Assembly (NCBI RefSeq): GCF_019703515.2
Contig: NC_059368.1
Span: 35,056,735-35,120,734, forward strand
Direction of reading: 5' to 3'
DNA length: 64,000 bases
Source: Myxocyprinus asiaticus
Taxonomy: Eukaryota > Chordata > Actinopteri > Cypriniformes > Catostomidae
Positions 48,699-63,200 of the stretch are shown piece by piece. Position 1 is the first letter of the stretch. Every line of letters begins with the position of its first letter. A program made the translations under genes and the position numbers. The notes below the pieces were generated by a model. It was not told where the DNA came from and searched no databases. It saw nothing but the letters and a program-made list of their open reading frames with translations.

Positions 48699-51173
48699 TA
48701 GATAGATACTCATGCTCAAAGAAATACTCTGGTTTTAGATAGTAGCACATATGATAGTTTCAGTTTACTCACCACAAATAGTTAGTGCAGTTTATAAATG
48801 TTTATCCAAACTAAATGAATCAGATCTCTCTGTTAGTTTAGATCAAATAGATTGCTATCTTTAATGATTTGGTTGCCTGTGCTTGCACCACTGACCTTAA
48901 CGTAAATTATTGTTCCGTTGCGTTTAAGCTGACTTGCAGATCAGTGGCCGGTGAACTGGCCAATGCTGCATAATGCTTAACTGTCTTGTCTTTTTAATTT
49001 GTTTGTCTGTTTGTTTGTTTGTTTTGACACCAAAGCGCCCATTGCTTTCATCTGTGGGAAACTGATCTCTTGCTTTTACAGTATGTATTCAAGTGCCATA
49101 TATGTACATAGACATATACATATTGTAGTAAATTGTAATCCTTAACGTGAGATATGAATTCCATGAACTCTTTGCGTGGACTCCTGTAAAGGACATCCAG
49201 TATCCCTTTAATGTGAGATGTTGCAGAATGGAAGAGTGAACAAACATCCATACATATTTTGCATTCATGAAAAGTATGATATTGCATTTAAAGTACATAA
49301 AAGCACAGTTGAGTAAATAAGTGAAAAAGGGGTTGAGATTCATTTCCCCTGGTGCTTCTATTTCTCAAAAAAAAAAAAAAAAAAAAAAAGGTGATGTTAG
49401 CAGATTATGTGAGATACAATGAGAAAAAAAATTGATCTGAAAATAAATGATGGAATTCATGATAACCACAGCTGTGTGATTTGCATTGCTTTATGGTGCT
49501 TTGGAGCATCCTTATTCGAAATGTCAATTTCTAACAAAGTATGGCAAGAAATTTTGGAGTTCAGAAAATTCAAAACCAATTCCTCGTGGGATTGCTCTCC
49601 TAATGTAATCTTCCTCTATGAATCAACTTCCTGTCAGTTGGGTAAAATGCTTGCATGTAGTTTTTTTAGCAGTTCAGCAACACAGTTCTTAAATTTGATC
49701 CGGGCACCGTTGTTCTACCTGCCCAGTTTCAGTCGTGCTGACACAATGACAGCAGCTTCCTTGTGTACACCCTTCCTATGCAGCCCTTGATATGCAGAGC
49801 TTGGGTCCCTGCAGATGCCACGGTGGCCCCTGTGCCAAGGTCACAGAGAAAGTGCTGAACACTGCAGCCGGTGGCCTCAAACCGGGATTTCGGTCTGCTG
49901 ACAGACTGGGAGAGGCATGAGACTCACAAGAGTGCTAAGATGACTTTTCATCTTATGGGGGGGGGGCGTTGTAATCTAAGCCCAAGCACCATGACAGATC
50001 AATTTGGAATTCAGCAGGGGCCTCAGATACCTCTTTGACAACACAAACAGTGGAGGTCCAACCTGACAGGACATCAGAGGAAGCTATTTCTATGCCCATG
50101 TGTATGGCTTGTGCAGTTTCAGTCCCTTCCATCTACCCACTCTGATTAGTTACTTTTGTCTCTCCAAAAGTCATACTTTCATGTACTTTGTTGCATTTTA
50201 AGGAAAATCAGTTAAGAAGTATGGCAGACAGAGGATTAAAGCATCAAACGGGGATGAAAATTCAAATTACATTACGTCTTTTAAAACTTTTTTCATATAA
50301 ATAATATATTAGATTCTATTTTCATGTATTGGCCCAGTATCATATGTAAATACAACAGAAACTTCAAGGGCATTTTTGAACAACATACAAATAGTCTATT
50401 TAAAGTCCCAATTAGCTCCCATAAACACTCATCCCACCAAAGTGTTGTCCATATAATCGGCCCTTAGGGAGCCAAGATCCAACATAGACCATTTTTATCT
50501 TTTCTCATTACCACCCTGCATCAGTAATAAGAATGAACTTGGAAAGGTTGCTAGTCAATCATTTTCCGAAATTAAATAGAATGAATCATCCTTAGACACG
50601 TTTTCAAGTCTTTGTGTGTGTATATATATAAATGTATATTGTTCATAATTTTGCATGATGTTCTCAGAACACTTTACTCTGTTGTATTATTCAGTATATA
50701 ATTTTCCCTAAGACAAATAAATCAGCTACATATTAAAATTTCAAATGTTGAACATTTAAGCAATTCAAAGGCTTGTGTGTTAGTTTATTTTTAGCTCTCA
50801 TCCTGACTTAGTACTCTGCAATGCTTGGAAAGCATTTTGAATAATTCAAACTCAATATCTTGGCACAAGCTGTAATTCTTTAAAGCAGGTTATCTATGAA
50901 GCTTAGTAAAAGATTAAGGCAAGAAAGCACCAAGGAAAACCATTACAGGGGTGTCCTTGTGCACTAATATCTATACTGATGACCCTAAGACTTATACAAG
51001 CCTGTATGTTATGTGGTTATATGACTAATGATTAGAAAAAAATATAATTTACAGTTTAGACAGCTGATTCGTGTAATATTTTCAATGTTATTTTGTATTT
51101 ATTTATTTATTTGCTTAATATACAGTCTAACTTTAAGTATGCAATTTTTAAGTTGATTTTACCTAAAAGTGTA
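48296..51173. other. gjd2 3' flank and intergenic
   Basis: A (TA)n tract with a short GATA tail at about 48640-48708 lies within or just after the gjd2 3' UTR. An A run occupies 49368-49389. No further gene was recognised, and no poly(A) signal could be assigned to gjd2 with confidence. Confidence 0.55.
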
Positions 51174-52385
51174 ACACTACATTTACATGGAGACCAGAAA
51201 ACTGTTTATAGCGAGAAAGTTGCTTAAGGCTCTAAATCACTGTATGCAGTTACACAAGCTGTGTTATTGGCATTCTCTTTACTCCCATATACATGGGGTT
51301 CGATAAAAGCAGCTTTCTCCACAGCAACGTAATTTCCCTGTGACACTTCTGTAAATAAAAAACATGAGATCCGAGGAAGACTTCGCTTTTTTATTCTCTT
51401 TTTTCGCTTTATTTCCAGATATTCCAGAATTGTTGCTGTGTTTGTTTCCTTCACCTTCTATCACAACCTGCAGCAAAATTGCGCTGCAATAGTGGGGTTT
51501 CCCTCTTTTGTAAAACTCCGGGATTCCCCCAATGTACAAGTGCATATACGTAAATGTGAGGGACAGTCAATATTTTAAATTGGTGTGTATCAATGGGGAT
51601 ACTGTTGTTTAAATTGTATGTGCTTTTCCCACTGTGATGACTTGTTGTTGGGCTCTGTCCTATGACATTTATTATCCAGTCTGTTCACACACATGCGCAC
51701 TCCTTAAAAAAAACATTTACATGGTCACAATAAAGCCCAAAGTATACTTCGTCAGATGCGAATGCTGAGTGTCCATGTACAGGACACATGACGCAAATTT
51801 TGTCACTAGTAGAGTGCTTGAGCACTGAACGCACACAGCCCGTGCATGCCCCTGGAAATATTTGCACTAAGTAGTGGGTCCACAAGGTGACAACACTCCC
51901 ATTTGAGCCATTGTCATGAAGATCCACTAAAAGATGTAATCGCCATTAAACAACAGGAAACGAAGGTAAAAACGTCAACAGTGGATGTGCACGTCAAGAA
52001 CACGTGGGTTAGGATGTCAGGAGATACCTGCCATTGTATAACTCAAGTCTGAAAGATTACAAAGACATCTTTATGGGACGAAACTCCTGAAGATAAATAG
52101 TCAGTTGTCTTGTAGCAGTTCTTAGTGTGCATGCAGCAATCATGTGTGTATGCACGCACAGTCATATTCGACTGTATGCAGACACTGAGCTTTCGCCTCA
52201 AAATCAAAGTATACTTTGGGCTTAAGCCGCAATCTCCAGGTGAAACCTAGGTGTGTTAAATCACGCTCTCTTAATCCCTTAAACAACATTAGGAATCCGG
52301 TGTTCTAGTTTACATGAAGTTTCAGAATGCTGCTTTCTGCAAAACCCCTAGAATAAACCATTTTCTTAAGTGCATGCATGGTCAC
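51174..52385. repeat. TIR element, family C, copy 2, interrupted
   Basis: Starts CACTACATTTACATGGAGAC and ends CTTAAGTGCATGCATGGTC, matching the ends of copy 1 at 8757-9456. Shared interior includes AGCAGCTTTCTCCACAGCAA and GAGATCCGAGGAAGACTTCGC. About 490 bp of foreign sequence splits it at 51732-52224. No transposase domain. Confidence 0.75.
51732..52224. repeat. TIR element nested in family C
   Basis: The ends AAAGCCCAAAGTATACTTCG and AAAGTATACTTTGGGCTTAA are inverted complements. The sequence on either side continues the family C copy as in 8757-9456, so this is a later insertion. Minus-strand frame 51685-51927 has no recognisable domain. Confidence 0.75.
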
Positions 52386-55300
52386 TCTAGCACTTGTAAA
52401 ACATTCCTCTGTTTGAGTGGCACATCCAGCCCTACACATCAACATTTGCTTGACTAATGGTGTGAGTTTGGGGCAATCTGTTTGTAGAACCAAGGCGGAG
52501 TCTTCAGGAATCTGTATGAAAACAGTGATCATTTTTGCAATTATATTTGGTGATGTTAGTGGTGCTGAAATTACACACTTCATCTTTATGTTTTTGTATT
52601 TAATATTTCTACCTTTTTACTCTTAAAATATAGTAGAGATCTTAAAAATGATATTGTGTGAGGGCCTAAGCCTTTTGGCATCATGTTTTAAAACAAAGAG
52701 AAAAAGGAGACTCCCTAAAAGTAACTCTAACACGGGCAATGTGCCATGTTAATGTTGAAGCCCACACAATGTCATCATTGCATTAGGTCCAAATGAAAGC
52801 ATGTGCACATACAGTGCTGCTGCCTGGACAATTAGCCCACTACACACACACTTATGATGATCTAGGCACCATGCCTGCCCATCAGGGTTTCATAAGACAG
52901 AGAGACCTAAGCCCATGCCAGTACATTGGCATTATGATGACCATAACAATTGACGGCATCAACAATGGAGTTTAAATAGTGTCATCTCAAAGCTTAACAC
53001 AATCCCAAACCATCAGTGTAGACGGGGGCATCCAAAAACTCATCTGGTCTGAGATGCTGTCATCATCCATCAGTCACAGGGATTTCCGGCAAAGTCATCG
53101 GAATCACAAAGTCACAGTCAGCAAGAACAATTGTCAGAGCACAACAGTGAGTATAATACAGACACTTTCAGATGTTTTAGTTTGTACCAGACATCCATCC
53201 ATGTCCTTAACACAAATGAAATTGCACTGTGACACGATCTAAAATTAGACATTGTTACTTAGAAAAAGCAAGGTATTTCTTTCCCATATGTTAAAAACTC
53301 TGATAGGGGTGCGGTGGCTTTGTTGTTAAAGAGCTGGACTTGAAACCCAGACGAGATGAGGCAACACATGATCTACTGTAAGACCATTGTGTCGTTAACC
53401 ACAGATTGCTCCATGTGAACTCTCCCTGTAAAAAAAATTGGTTCATTAGGATCTATTGTTTCCATATAAAATATTAATCGTTGCGAGAAATCGTGGTGAA
53501 GGTTTGCATTTGGTGTGAAAATGTCTTTAAAGGAATATTACAACATTATCTTTGAACATAAATGCAACCTCCAAATCCCACTCATCATTGTTTATGTGAA
53601 CAAAATTACTTCCTGGTTACCATGAGACGAGAACCCGTGTCTCTAAAGGCTGCTCTGCTGGAAAAGGTAAAACACACTTGTGATCCAGAAAGGTGTGATG
53701 GGGGATAGCACTTGTCAGTAACTCAGCAGAATGGGGTTGACATCAGGGTACTGGAACATTCAGAAGCAACATGTCGATTTCCCATATGGTTATGTTGGAA
53801 GAGTATTAAATGTATGAGCAAATAATGATGCCCACCTTAGCAAACTCCACTAATAAGATTCTATATGGGAAACCCAGGCAGAGGCAGATCACAAAAGATA
53901 CTCAAAGTGAGGTAACATTTTATAAGATCTAAGAGAAATGGACAGCTTAATTTGCCTCCTATTACTTAATTACTTAAATGCTCACTCCATCTGTTTGAGA
54001 TCACTTTCTCAGATGCCACAGCTCAAGTGAGTTGCCAACTCCTCCTAGTGAAATCTCATTAGAATCCCACAAATCTCGTTGGAACACAATGACTGGACCC
54101 TTAGAGGTACAAGCCCAAGGGGATTAGAGTGTCTTGCAGAGACGTAAGCCTGTGAGTCTTTTCCAACCCACACCATCGTGCAACACTAGAGCCTTTATTC
54201 CAAGTATATCCCTTAAAGACTCTATGTTTTTACAGTGGGGTAACATAATCTTCCTGTGTAAGATGTAGGGATCAAGGCATTACCTCTTTTAGGAAACTTT
54301 GAGATGACATTGAAGATCCAGTCAAGTCCTCTGTTGTGTAGTACATGATTGGTTAGCTGTTGCCAAACCAATCAAAAAGGAAATCCTTGATATTGTTAAA
54401 GATTGTGCTCACTAGCCAATAAGCACCTGAGCCTCTTAGAATGCAGGGTTGAAGAACTCTGGCGAGGCTGGATTTGTAGCAAGGGCGTAAACAGGTTAAA
54501 GACACCTATGGTGCCACAAAATTGCATAATGTTTGCTTTCAGCAGAAAGTTATGGCTAATCCAGCTGCCACATTCAATAACTAACAGAAACTTGAAGAGA
54601 GTATAGCTCTGCAGTTTTTTAAATGACCTGAATGAAATATCAAAGTGTGAAGAAATTTCTAATGCCATTTGAAAAATAGCTCTATCCTTGCATGTGTTAT
54701 TTTGGAGTAGTGCAAATGTCTAGTGTACTGTCACACTTTAAAAAATGTTCTACATTATATGTTTGAAAAACACTGTTTGGATTTTTGATTGTTTGGGTTT
54801 CATCCTCTTTAGCACTTTGTCAGGATAACCAATAAGCTACTTATAGTATGTAATTAATCTGGCAGCTAGTTTAGAAAAACCTAAGGCTGAGTTGCTGTGA
54901 GTAAACGATTATTTGTAGGCTAACACAGTAATATTAATAAGGTATATAATTCACAGTGTTTCTGGTTTAGATTGGGTGAGTCTGGGTCAGAATTTTACTA
55001 ACTCAGTTAGCCTATATAACACTTTCCTAATTATATAGTTTAAATTGATCATTGTACCATAGTTCCATGCTTCTTAGGACACTAAATATGAATGCATAAA
55101 CAAGAAAGATGTCAAAGTAGTGTCACACATGAGTGTCTTTTAAAATTGGTCTGTAACAGACTTTGGTCTGTCTGACTAGCTAAGGAGAGATACCAAATAT
55201 GGGAGGAGGTAGAAAGAAACCATTCCTGAGCACAACTGCTGTGTCCCTTTTTGTTGTAACTAGTAGCCCTTAATAAACATGCAAAAAAAAAAAAAAAAAA

Positions 55301-56685
55301 GGACAATTAGAGCAAATAGTTTTCCTAAAAATGTATGTCCTCATATGGGGACAGCGGGACTACGTTGAGAATTTTAAATAATATCAAGCTATAGAAATTC
55401 AGATTTCAAATTGTTTATTATGTTTCCAGGAGTGTTGGTTATTGATGTTGTTGAGGTGTTACACACATTACAGCTGATTTTCTATAAAGCTGCTTTGGAA
55501 CAATGTGTATTGGGAAAGGCACAAATAAAAACTATATGACTTACATGTTACAATGCTTTTTTCTACTTTGGCAACAAAATCTCAATGTTCTTTCTTTGCA
55601 CTGTCAAACAAACAAGTGATAGCCAGGTGCTGAAGAATTTTACCAATAAGAAATTAGCATGAATAATTCTGATTCATAGTAATGGCCAACATCTTCCAAT
55701 CATTACTAATCATATTAAAATAAAATTAAGCATTATAAATTCTGAATCTATGTACAGATCACCATTGTCCCATGTTTGCCAACCATGTTGAGTGGTCCAA
55801 ACGTCATCTGCAGCCTGAAACTGAACTTTTGGTCGGAAGTCTACACCCTATAGCAAACATCACTCACATTTCCTTCAGAAAATGTAAAAAAATCTAGTTT
55901 GATTTATTGATTCATTATAACATTTTTAGTAGATTTTTACTTCTTATTTTGAAGCTGTAGTCCTTTTTTGTCCTATGTTGCTCCATGTATCCTTGTAATT
56001 TTTCTAAAAAACAAAAACAAAATAGCTTTTCCACCCCCCAAGCATGTCACAGGAATGCAACCAGCAGGACTGCAACATAATTACTCCTCTTGAAGAACTA
56101 GTGTATTGTGACAGGTGCATTAATTTTCATAAAAGCTGACATATTTAATTCCCTCAAGTTTCTGCAAGTCCCTCTGTGACAACACTTCTCCTTGGAGGCT
56201 TCCTGTTCTTGCTATAATTACACTGCAGTGGATACAGTAGCTGGAATATCATAGTGACTGAGTGTCTGAACAAATGAACAACTGCACAAATGGGAGCACA
56301 GCGCAGCGAGAGCTTCCTTTTGCTCTGTATCTCCCAGCAACTCTAAAGGGAAACCTGGAGGAGCGGTTGTCATTCAGTCACTGTGTGGCTGTCCAAGCCT
56401 GTCTGTTTCCTCTCTAATCCCCTACACATGCCATCATAATGCAGCTGGTCACATGACTTGTCTCTCTCACTCACTGTGCCTGCTTTATCTACAATAAATA
56501 GGGGATTGAAAGGGACTCATCTGCATTGGTACATCATTTGCTCATTAAAAACCCCTTATCTCATTCCTCATACTATCAGTAGTTTCATAGCACTCATTCA
56601 TTTGTAATTGCTCTGAATCGATCCATAGCCGTGGGCTGAAACCTTTTTAATTGATCAATTTCATTGAATGTTGGTACTTCTGAAC
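52386..56685. other. intergenic, no gene seen
   Basis: No gene recognised. An A run is at 55281-55300, and a SINE-tail remnant (CTATAAAGCTGCTTTGGAAC) at about 55475-55545. Open frames at 52305-53242 and 54396-54668 lack domains and splice context. Confidence 0.5.
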
Positions 56686-57440
56686 TGTTCACACAGGGCG
56701 TGTTCTTGCATTCCGCTGAAATATTTTTTTAATTGTTTAACAACATGCTCATGCTTCGTGTTTTTGAACGTGTGGCGTTCTGCCATGTATTTTAATCTTA
56801 AATGTCTATGTAAACATACGCTAGACCATTTAGCATGTTTTTGTGTAAAGTGTTACGTAAAGAAGTCCTCTGCCTTTTTTCCATTCTCTTGCAGTTCAGC
56901 TATCTGTTTTTGAATTTTTAGAGGCCATTCACACAGGTCGCATTCTATTGTTCATCCGTGCTGCATTATTTTCTACATTTCTGTGAATATGCATTAGACG
57001 AATGACTTTGACAGTTATACTGCTTTTGTAGTGTCTTGTGGAATGAGTGCCACGTTTTTAAGACACTGTGTCAAGTTTAAAAGAAGTTCAACTTTAAAAA
57101 ACACATGGACCCCTGCGTTCTTTTCCATCCTGTTATACTCCATCTATCTGTCTTTGAATGTTACGAGGCCATTCACACAGGTCTCATTCTGTGCTGTATT
57201 TTAATTGTTTTGCCTTGTAAACATGCACTAGATGGACACTTTTGAATGTTTCACTGTTTTTTCTGTTTTAACGTCTCGTGAAATTAATTTTGCATTTTAA
57301 GATGCTAAAAACGCTATAAGACCCTCATGTTAAAATAAGTTTAAACATGTCTCCAGACCCTTGCATCTGTTTCATTCCGTTGTGCTCTGTCTACCTGTTT
57401 TTGAACGCAAGAATGCATCCTGTGTGAACGGCCCCTAAAA
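56686..57440. repeat. three tandem ~243-bp units with inverted terminal motif
   Basis: The motif TTCACACAGG(G/T)C-GTT/CATTCT recurs at about 56687, 56929 and 57172, each time followed by TTGT/ATTTTAATTGTTT, a TAAACATNCNCTAGA phrase and a TCTATCTGTNTTTGAA phrase. The block ends at about 57435 with ATCCTGTGTGAACGGCC, the inverted complement of the starting motif. It is an inverted-repeat element whose interior was tandemly multiplied. The frame at 56668-56913 is inside it and not a gene. Confidence 0.7.
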
Positions 57441-57672
57441 GTGGTTTATGGACTTGTCCCTGAGCATGGATAGAGATATATGGCAGGGGCTCGCAGATAA
57501 AGGTCTGCATTGGTTTCAGGGGTAACACTGGTGTCTGATTACTGCACCATGTTCCTGTGTGCTATTGTTATACTACATGACCTTTCTGACCTCCATACTT
57601 AAAGATAAGAGTGAGTGGTTTTAGAAAACAATTCCTGGCAGACCAGCTAACTGCATACTGCACAGAAAGCCC

Positions 57673-57888
57673 TTAAAGGGACAGTCAAAAAAAAAAAAAA
57701 ATCTATCATCATTCACACCTTACATGCAATCATATTTTATTTATTTATTTATTGTATGACTTCCTTCCTTCTGTGGACAACATGTTCCCTATTATCCCAC
57801 AGAAAAATGAGTGTGATAAGGGTTTGGAAAAACATCAGGGAGCGTGAATGTTCACAGAATTTTCATTTTCATGTGAACTATCCCTTAA
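57673..57888. repeat. short family A MITE
   Basis: TTAA at 57673-57676 and 57885-57888 flank a 216-bp element with the family A ends AGGGACAGTCAAAA and ATGTGAACTATCCCT. Much of the usual interior is missing. Confidence 0.75.
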
Positions 57889-59340
57889 AGAGGCCAACAA
57901 AGAGACAGACCATAATGACCATGGTGTTGTTGCTGTCATGTTACCCAATCGTAAAAGCCCTCAAGCTGTCTCGTGCCCAAGCACACTTTACTATCACTGC
58001 GCCACCTGGGCTTGAAGGACAGGTAGTTACTATCTCTGCTGTGCCAAGAAAAGACTCAGTACGGGTTAATCCCAAATGAGCCTCACCACTAAGTGGATTA
58101 TTAATTAAGACTTGATACGTCATGATTCACAACCACTCTCTTCCACATGTTTTCCCTTTTTTTTTCTTAAAGTAAGACCACAGGCTGTGCAAGATTAACC
58201 CAGATTAACTGTTTCCTATTTGTTTGTGTTGGTTTTGAGGCATGTAGCCCACATGTGTGTTTGTTTGTGTGTGTGTGTGCCTTGGTAACAACACCAACAT
58301 GTTTCTTTGGAGAGTATGTGTACACTTACTGTACCCAATCAAATACAACACTGATAATAACATTTTTGCTCATATACAATATTCAAATACAAAAATTGTT
58401 ACAAAAGAAAATTATAAATAAAATCAGGAAAGATTTGCTATAGTAATTTATGATAATGATTATGTTTTGTTGGGTGTTTTTCCATTTGTTATATTAAATA
58501 TTTGAAGATGCAATTGAAATATACTTTATTATAACTTTTCTTCTTCAGGATGCTGCACACAAACAATAAACATTACCATTATTATGCAAATTATTATTTA
58601 AATAAACTCAAATGGAAATGTTTTTTTAATACCATCTAAAACATCATACCACAATCATATCAAAATCATCATAACCCAATAAAAATATAATTTAAAGCAT
58701 CTCAAAATAATAGAAAATAACACAACTTAACACAATCATAATACTTTTAAAAACATAATGGCATAGAATCAAATTACTTAAAATTACCCTTCCCCCATGT
58801 TTTGTAGAATATATCTGCCTCTGAATGGACTACACACATGATCTTGGTGTCATTTAAACATTCAGAACCTGATGTTTGTAATGATGAACAGTACAATGTA
58901 TTTCATCATCAATAGTCAGGGAAAACAAAGTATATCTTTTTTATATATATAATCCTTTTTTTAATGAACTGCATTTCTTTATGGACATTTGAGACACAGC
59001 AGTGGATTATTTACCCAGAAAAGCTTAGAGAGAAGTAAAATAGACTCATTTTGTTGAAAACAACCTAAGGTAAGAGCTGATATAGAGTTTGTAGCTATTT
59101 GGGGCTTACAGAAGCAGTGATCGGAGCAGACATGAGACCTTTTCTAAATCCTTTTTTTATTCACAATTTATTTATTTATTATTATAACTTTAATTTGCAT
59201 TTATTCACAATTTTTTGAAAAGGTGTTTATTTGTTTATTGTATATTATTTAAACATTTCAAACATTTAATAAACATATAATGAACACTGAATTAACAGTA
59301 AAATAACTTTTGAACAAATGTATGTCGCTATATACATTGC

Positions 59341-59391
<51 letters not shown>

Positions 59392-60204
59392 TATGAGTAT
59401 GAGTGTACGTATAATAACATTTTGAACTTTGTCAAATTTACTCGGGGGTTAAAATGATTTATAACAACGTGCATAAAAAGAGCGACTTTCATGCAACACC
59501 TGCCATATAGTGAGTCATTTAAAACGTATATGTTATAAATGCTTAATAAACATACTTATTCACACTTCAATCAACAACATAAAGTGCAATACTTTATGAT
59601 TTATGTCATGAGTACTTGACCTTTTTATAATGCATTTGTAAATGAATTATTAGTGACTAATTAACCTCTTTATAAAACCCCTTTACAATGAGAACAAGTT
59701 AAAAAATTCATCCACAAAATTTCCTTGTTGCACTCTGTTCTAGACATCAGCTAACAGCTGACTTTTAGAGGGTGGAGAGACTGTCATTGCTCTGAATTAC
59801 AACCTTTTATACAAAGATTTATGGGTGATTTCTAGGTCCTCTCAGTGACCAAGTCCTAATGAAAATAAGTAATCAATAAGATAATAGCATCCCAACCAAC
59901 ACACAAGGCAAGAGTTATGGAGGCAAAGTAACTCCTGCTGAGAATCAGAGTGACAGCTCACTCCAAATAGAAATGTGTGAGGCAAATTCATATTATCAGT
60001 ATGTATCTCAACATCTAATTCATTTTCATGTGATGACAATGGCGAGGAACATAGCAGAAGTACTGTAAAAGACAAAATCCTTGTTTTGTAAAAGGAATGT
60101 TCAAGGTTCATAACGAGTTAAAGGGAATGTTCACCAAAATTAATGCTGCTCCAAACCTGGGGAGTAGCAATCATATATACTGCTATATATATATATATAT
60201 ACAG
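57889..60204. other. intergenic with (GT)n microsatellite
   Basis: No gene recognised. A GT run occupies about 59345-59387, and a family A remnant about 60120-60165. The 62- to 107-codon frames here have no domain. Confidence 0.55.
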
Positions 60205-63200
60205 TCTTTTTTGGACTCAAGATGGCACTGAGTATGGCTGCTGCGTTGCGAGTTCCGACACAACATGGTAGTGTTTTGTTTGTTTGTTTACAATTCTTAT
60301 GTTTTTTGTCTTGGATGTTGTCTGCCTTATTGTCTACGACAGACAAACACTTTTGGACATTGGTTCAGCAATTACACACCGTAAACCGGACTTAAAATTC
60401 CTCAATGCCGACCCGCTGTTTACAAACACGAAAGCGGAGCCCTTTGTCTGGGCAGCCCAGCCGCGGAAACGCAGGAGGAAAAGGGGAAACAGAGCCGGCG
60501 TTCTCATCAGAGTAAGACGCCGTGCAAATTGACCCCCGCTACCCAGTATTCTACTGGCAAATTTTCAGTCTCTGGATAACAAGCTCTGAGAGCTGAAAGT
60601 GCGGATCTCTTTCCAATGAGAGACGAGGGACTGCTGCATTATCTGCCTTACGGAAACTTGGATGTCTGCAGAGATTCCAGACTCAGCCACTGAACCCGCG
60701 GGGTTCTCTGTGCACCGAGCGGACACAGCGAAAGACCTCTCAGGTAAAAGCAGAGGTGTTGGTGTATGTTTTATGATCAACAAATCCTGGTGTGATCAGA
60801 GGAACGTAAATTCTGTCAAGTCTTTCTGCTCTCCTGATCTGGAATTTCTCATGCTTCTGTGTCGACCATCCTGGCTACCGAGGGAATTCACAGCGGTCAT
60901 TATCACTGCTGTGTATATCCCCCCACAAGCCGACACAGACCGGGCACTCAAGGAACTGTACGGGATTATAAGCAAACAGGAAACCGCGCACCCTGAAGCC
61001 GCGTTCATTGTGACCGGGGACTTTAATAAAGCCAGTTTCAAATCAGTCGCACCAAAATACCACCAACACATTAGTTTCAACACACGAGGGGACCGGGTTT
61101 TGGACCATTGCTACTCTCCCTTTCGGGATGGCTACAAATCCCTCCCCCACCCACCATTTGGCAAATCGGACCACTCTTCCATTCTGCTTCTGCCCACTTA
61201 CAGGCAGAAACTGAAACAGGAAGCACCCACTCTCAGAACGATCCAGTGCTGGTCGGACCAATCAGACTCTATGCTACAAGACTGTTTTGATCACACGGAC
61301 TGGGAGATGTTCCGGTCCGCCTCTGATGACGACATTGAGCTTTACGCTGATAGCGTAATGTGTTTCATCAGAAAGTGCGTAGAGGATGTCGTTCCAACCA
61401 GAACAATACGGACCTATCCGAACCAGAAGCCATGGATTAATAGCAATGTTCGCGCGGCACTTAATGTGCGGACCTCCGCTTTTAATTCCAGGAACGTGGA
61501 GGAGCATAAACAAGCCAGTTACAGCAAAACGCCAGTACAGGAACAAGATTGAAGGACAGTTTAACACCACCAACTCTAGAAGCATGTGGCAGGGAATTAA
61601 CATCATCACGGACTTTAAAGGGAATAAAAACTCCACCATGAAGAGTGCTGCCTCTCTACCGGATGAGCTAAATACTTTTTATGCTCATTTTGAGGGAAAT
61701 AACACCGCCCTCACGGAGAGACCTCTCGCAGCCGAAGCAACAGAGGTTAGTTCATTCTCTGTCTCTGTAGCGGATGTAACCCGATCCTTCTGACGGGTGA
61801 ATATCCGCAAAGCCGCGGGTCCAGACGGCATTCCGGGCCACGTCATCAGAGCGTGCGCAAACCAGCTGGCTGGTGATTTACGGACATTTTCAACCTTTCC
61901 CTCTCTTTGTCTGTAGTCCCCACATGCTTTAAAATGTCCACCATTGTGCCTGTTCCAAAGCAATCAAAAATCACTTGCTTAAATGACTGGCGTCCTGTTG
62001 CTCTGACCCCCATCATCAGCAAATGCTTTGAGAGACTAATCAGAGATTACATCTGCTCTGTTCTGCCTCTCTCTCTAGACCCATTGCAGTTTGCTTACCG
62101 CAACAACTGCTCCACTGATGATGCCATTGCATCTACAATACACACTGCTCTCACCCACCTGGAAAAAAAGAACACTTATGTGAGAATGTTGTTTGTAGAC
62201 TACAGCTCAGCATTCAACACCATAGTGCCCTCCAAGCTTGATGAGAAACTCTGAGCTCTGGGCTTAAACAGCTCGCTGTGTAGCTGGATCCTGGACTTCC
62301 TGTCAAGCACACGCCAGGTGGTTAAAATAGGCAACAACATCTCCTCATCACTGACCCTCAACACTGGAGCCCCACAGGGCTGTGTTCTCAGCCCACTACT
62401 GTATTCCTTGTACACACATGACTGTGTGGCAACACATAGCTCCAATGCCATCATTAAGTTTGCTGATGACACGATGGTGGTAGGTCTGATCACTGACAAT
62501 GATGAAACAGCCTACAGAGAGGAGGTGCACACTCTGACACACTGGTGTCAGGAGCACAACCTCTCCCTCAGTGTCAGTAAGACAAAGGAGCTTGTGGTGG
62601 ACTTCAGAAGAAAAGACAGAGAACACAGTCCCATCACCATCAATGGAGCACCAGTGGAGAGAGTCAGCAGCTTCAAGTTCCTGGGTGTCCACATCACTGA
62701 GGAACTCACATGGTCCATCCACACTGAAGTCGTTGTGAAGAAGGCTCATCAGCGCCTCTTCTTCCTGAGATGGCTGAGGAAGTTTGGAATGAACCGCCAC
62801 ATCCTCACACGGTTCTACACCTGCACTGTAGAGAGCATCCTGACTGGCTGCATCTCCACCTGGTACGGCAATAGCACAGCCCACAACCGCAAAGCACTGC
62901 AAAGTGTGGTGCGGACTGCCAGCTACATCATCGGAGGTGAGCTTCCCTCCCTCCAGGACATATATAACAGGCGGTGTGTGAAAAAAGCTCAGAGGATCAT
63001 CAGAGACTCCAGCCACCCGAGCCATGGGCTGTTCTCACTGCTACCATCAGGTAGGCAGTATTGCAGCATGAGGACCCGCACCGGCCGACTTCATGATAGC
63101 TTCTTCCCCCAAGCAATCAGACTTTTGAACTCTTGATCTTCCATGATCAAAATACATCAGCACTGCACTTTATTACTCTTACTCTTATATCTCACACCGG

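Noticed and set aside
53300..53395. Possible tRNA (GGTGGCTTTGTTGTTAAAGA, then TTGAAACCC)
   Set aside because: Only weak A- and B-box resemblance and no cloverleaf; perhaps a SINE relic.
62396..63025. Minus-strand 209-codon open frame
   Set aside because: Antisense shadow of the LINE reverse transcriptase.
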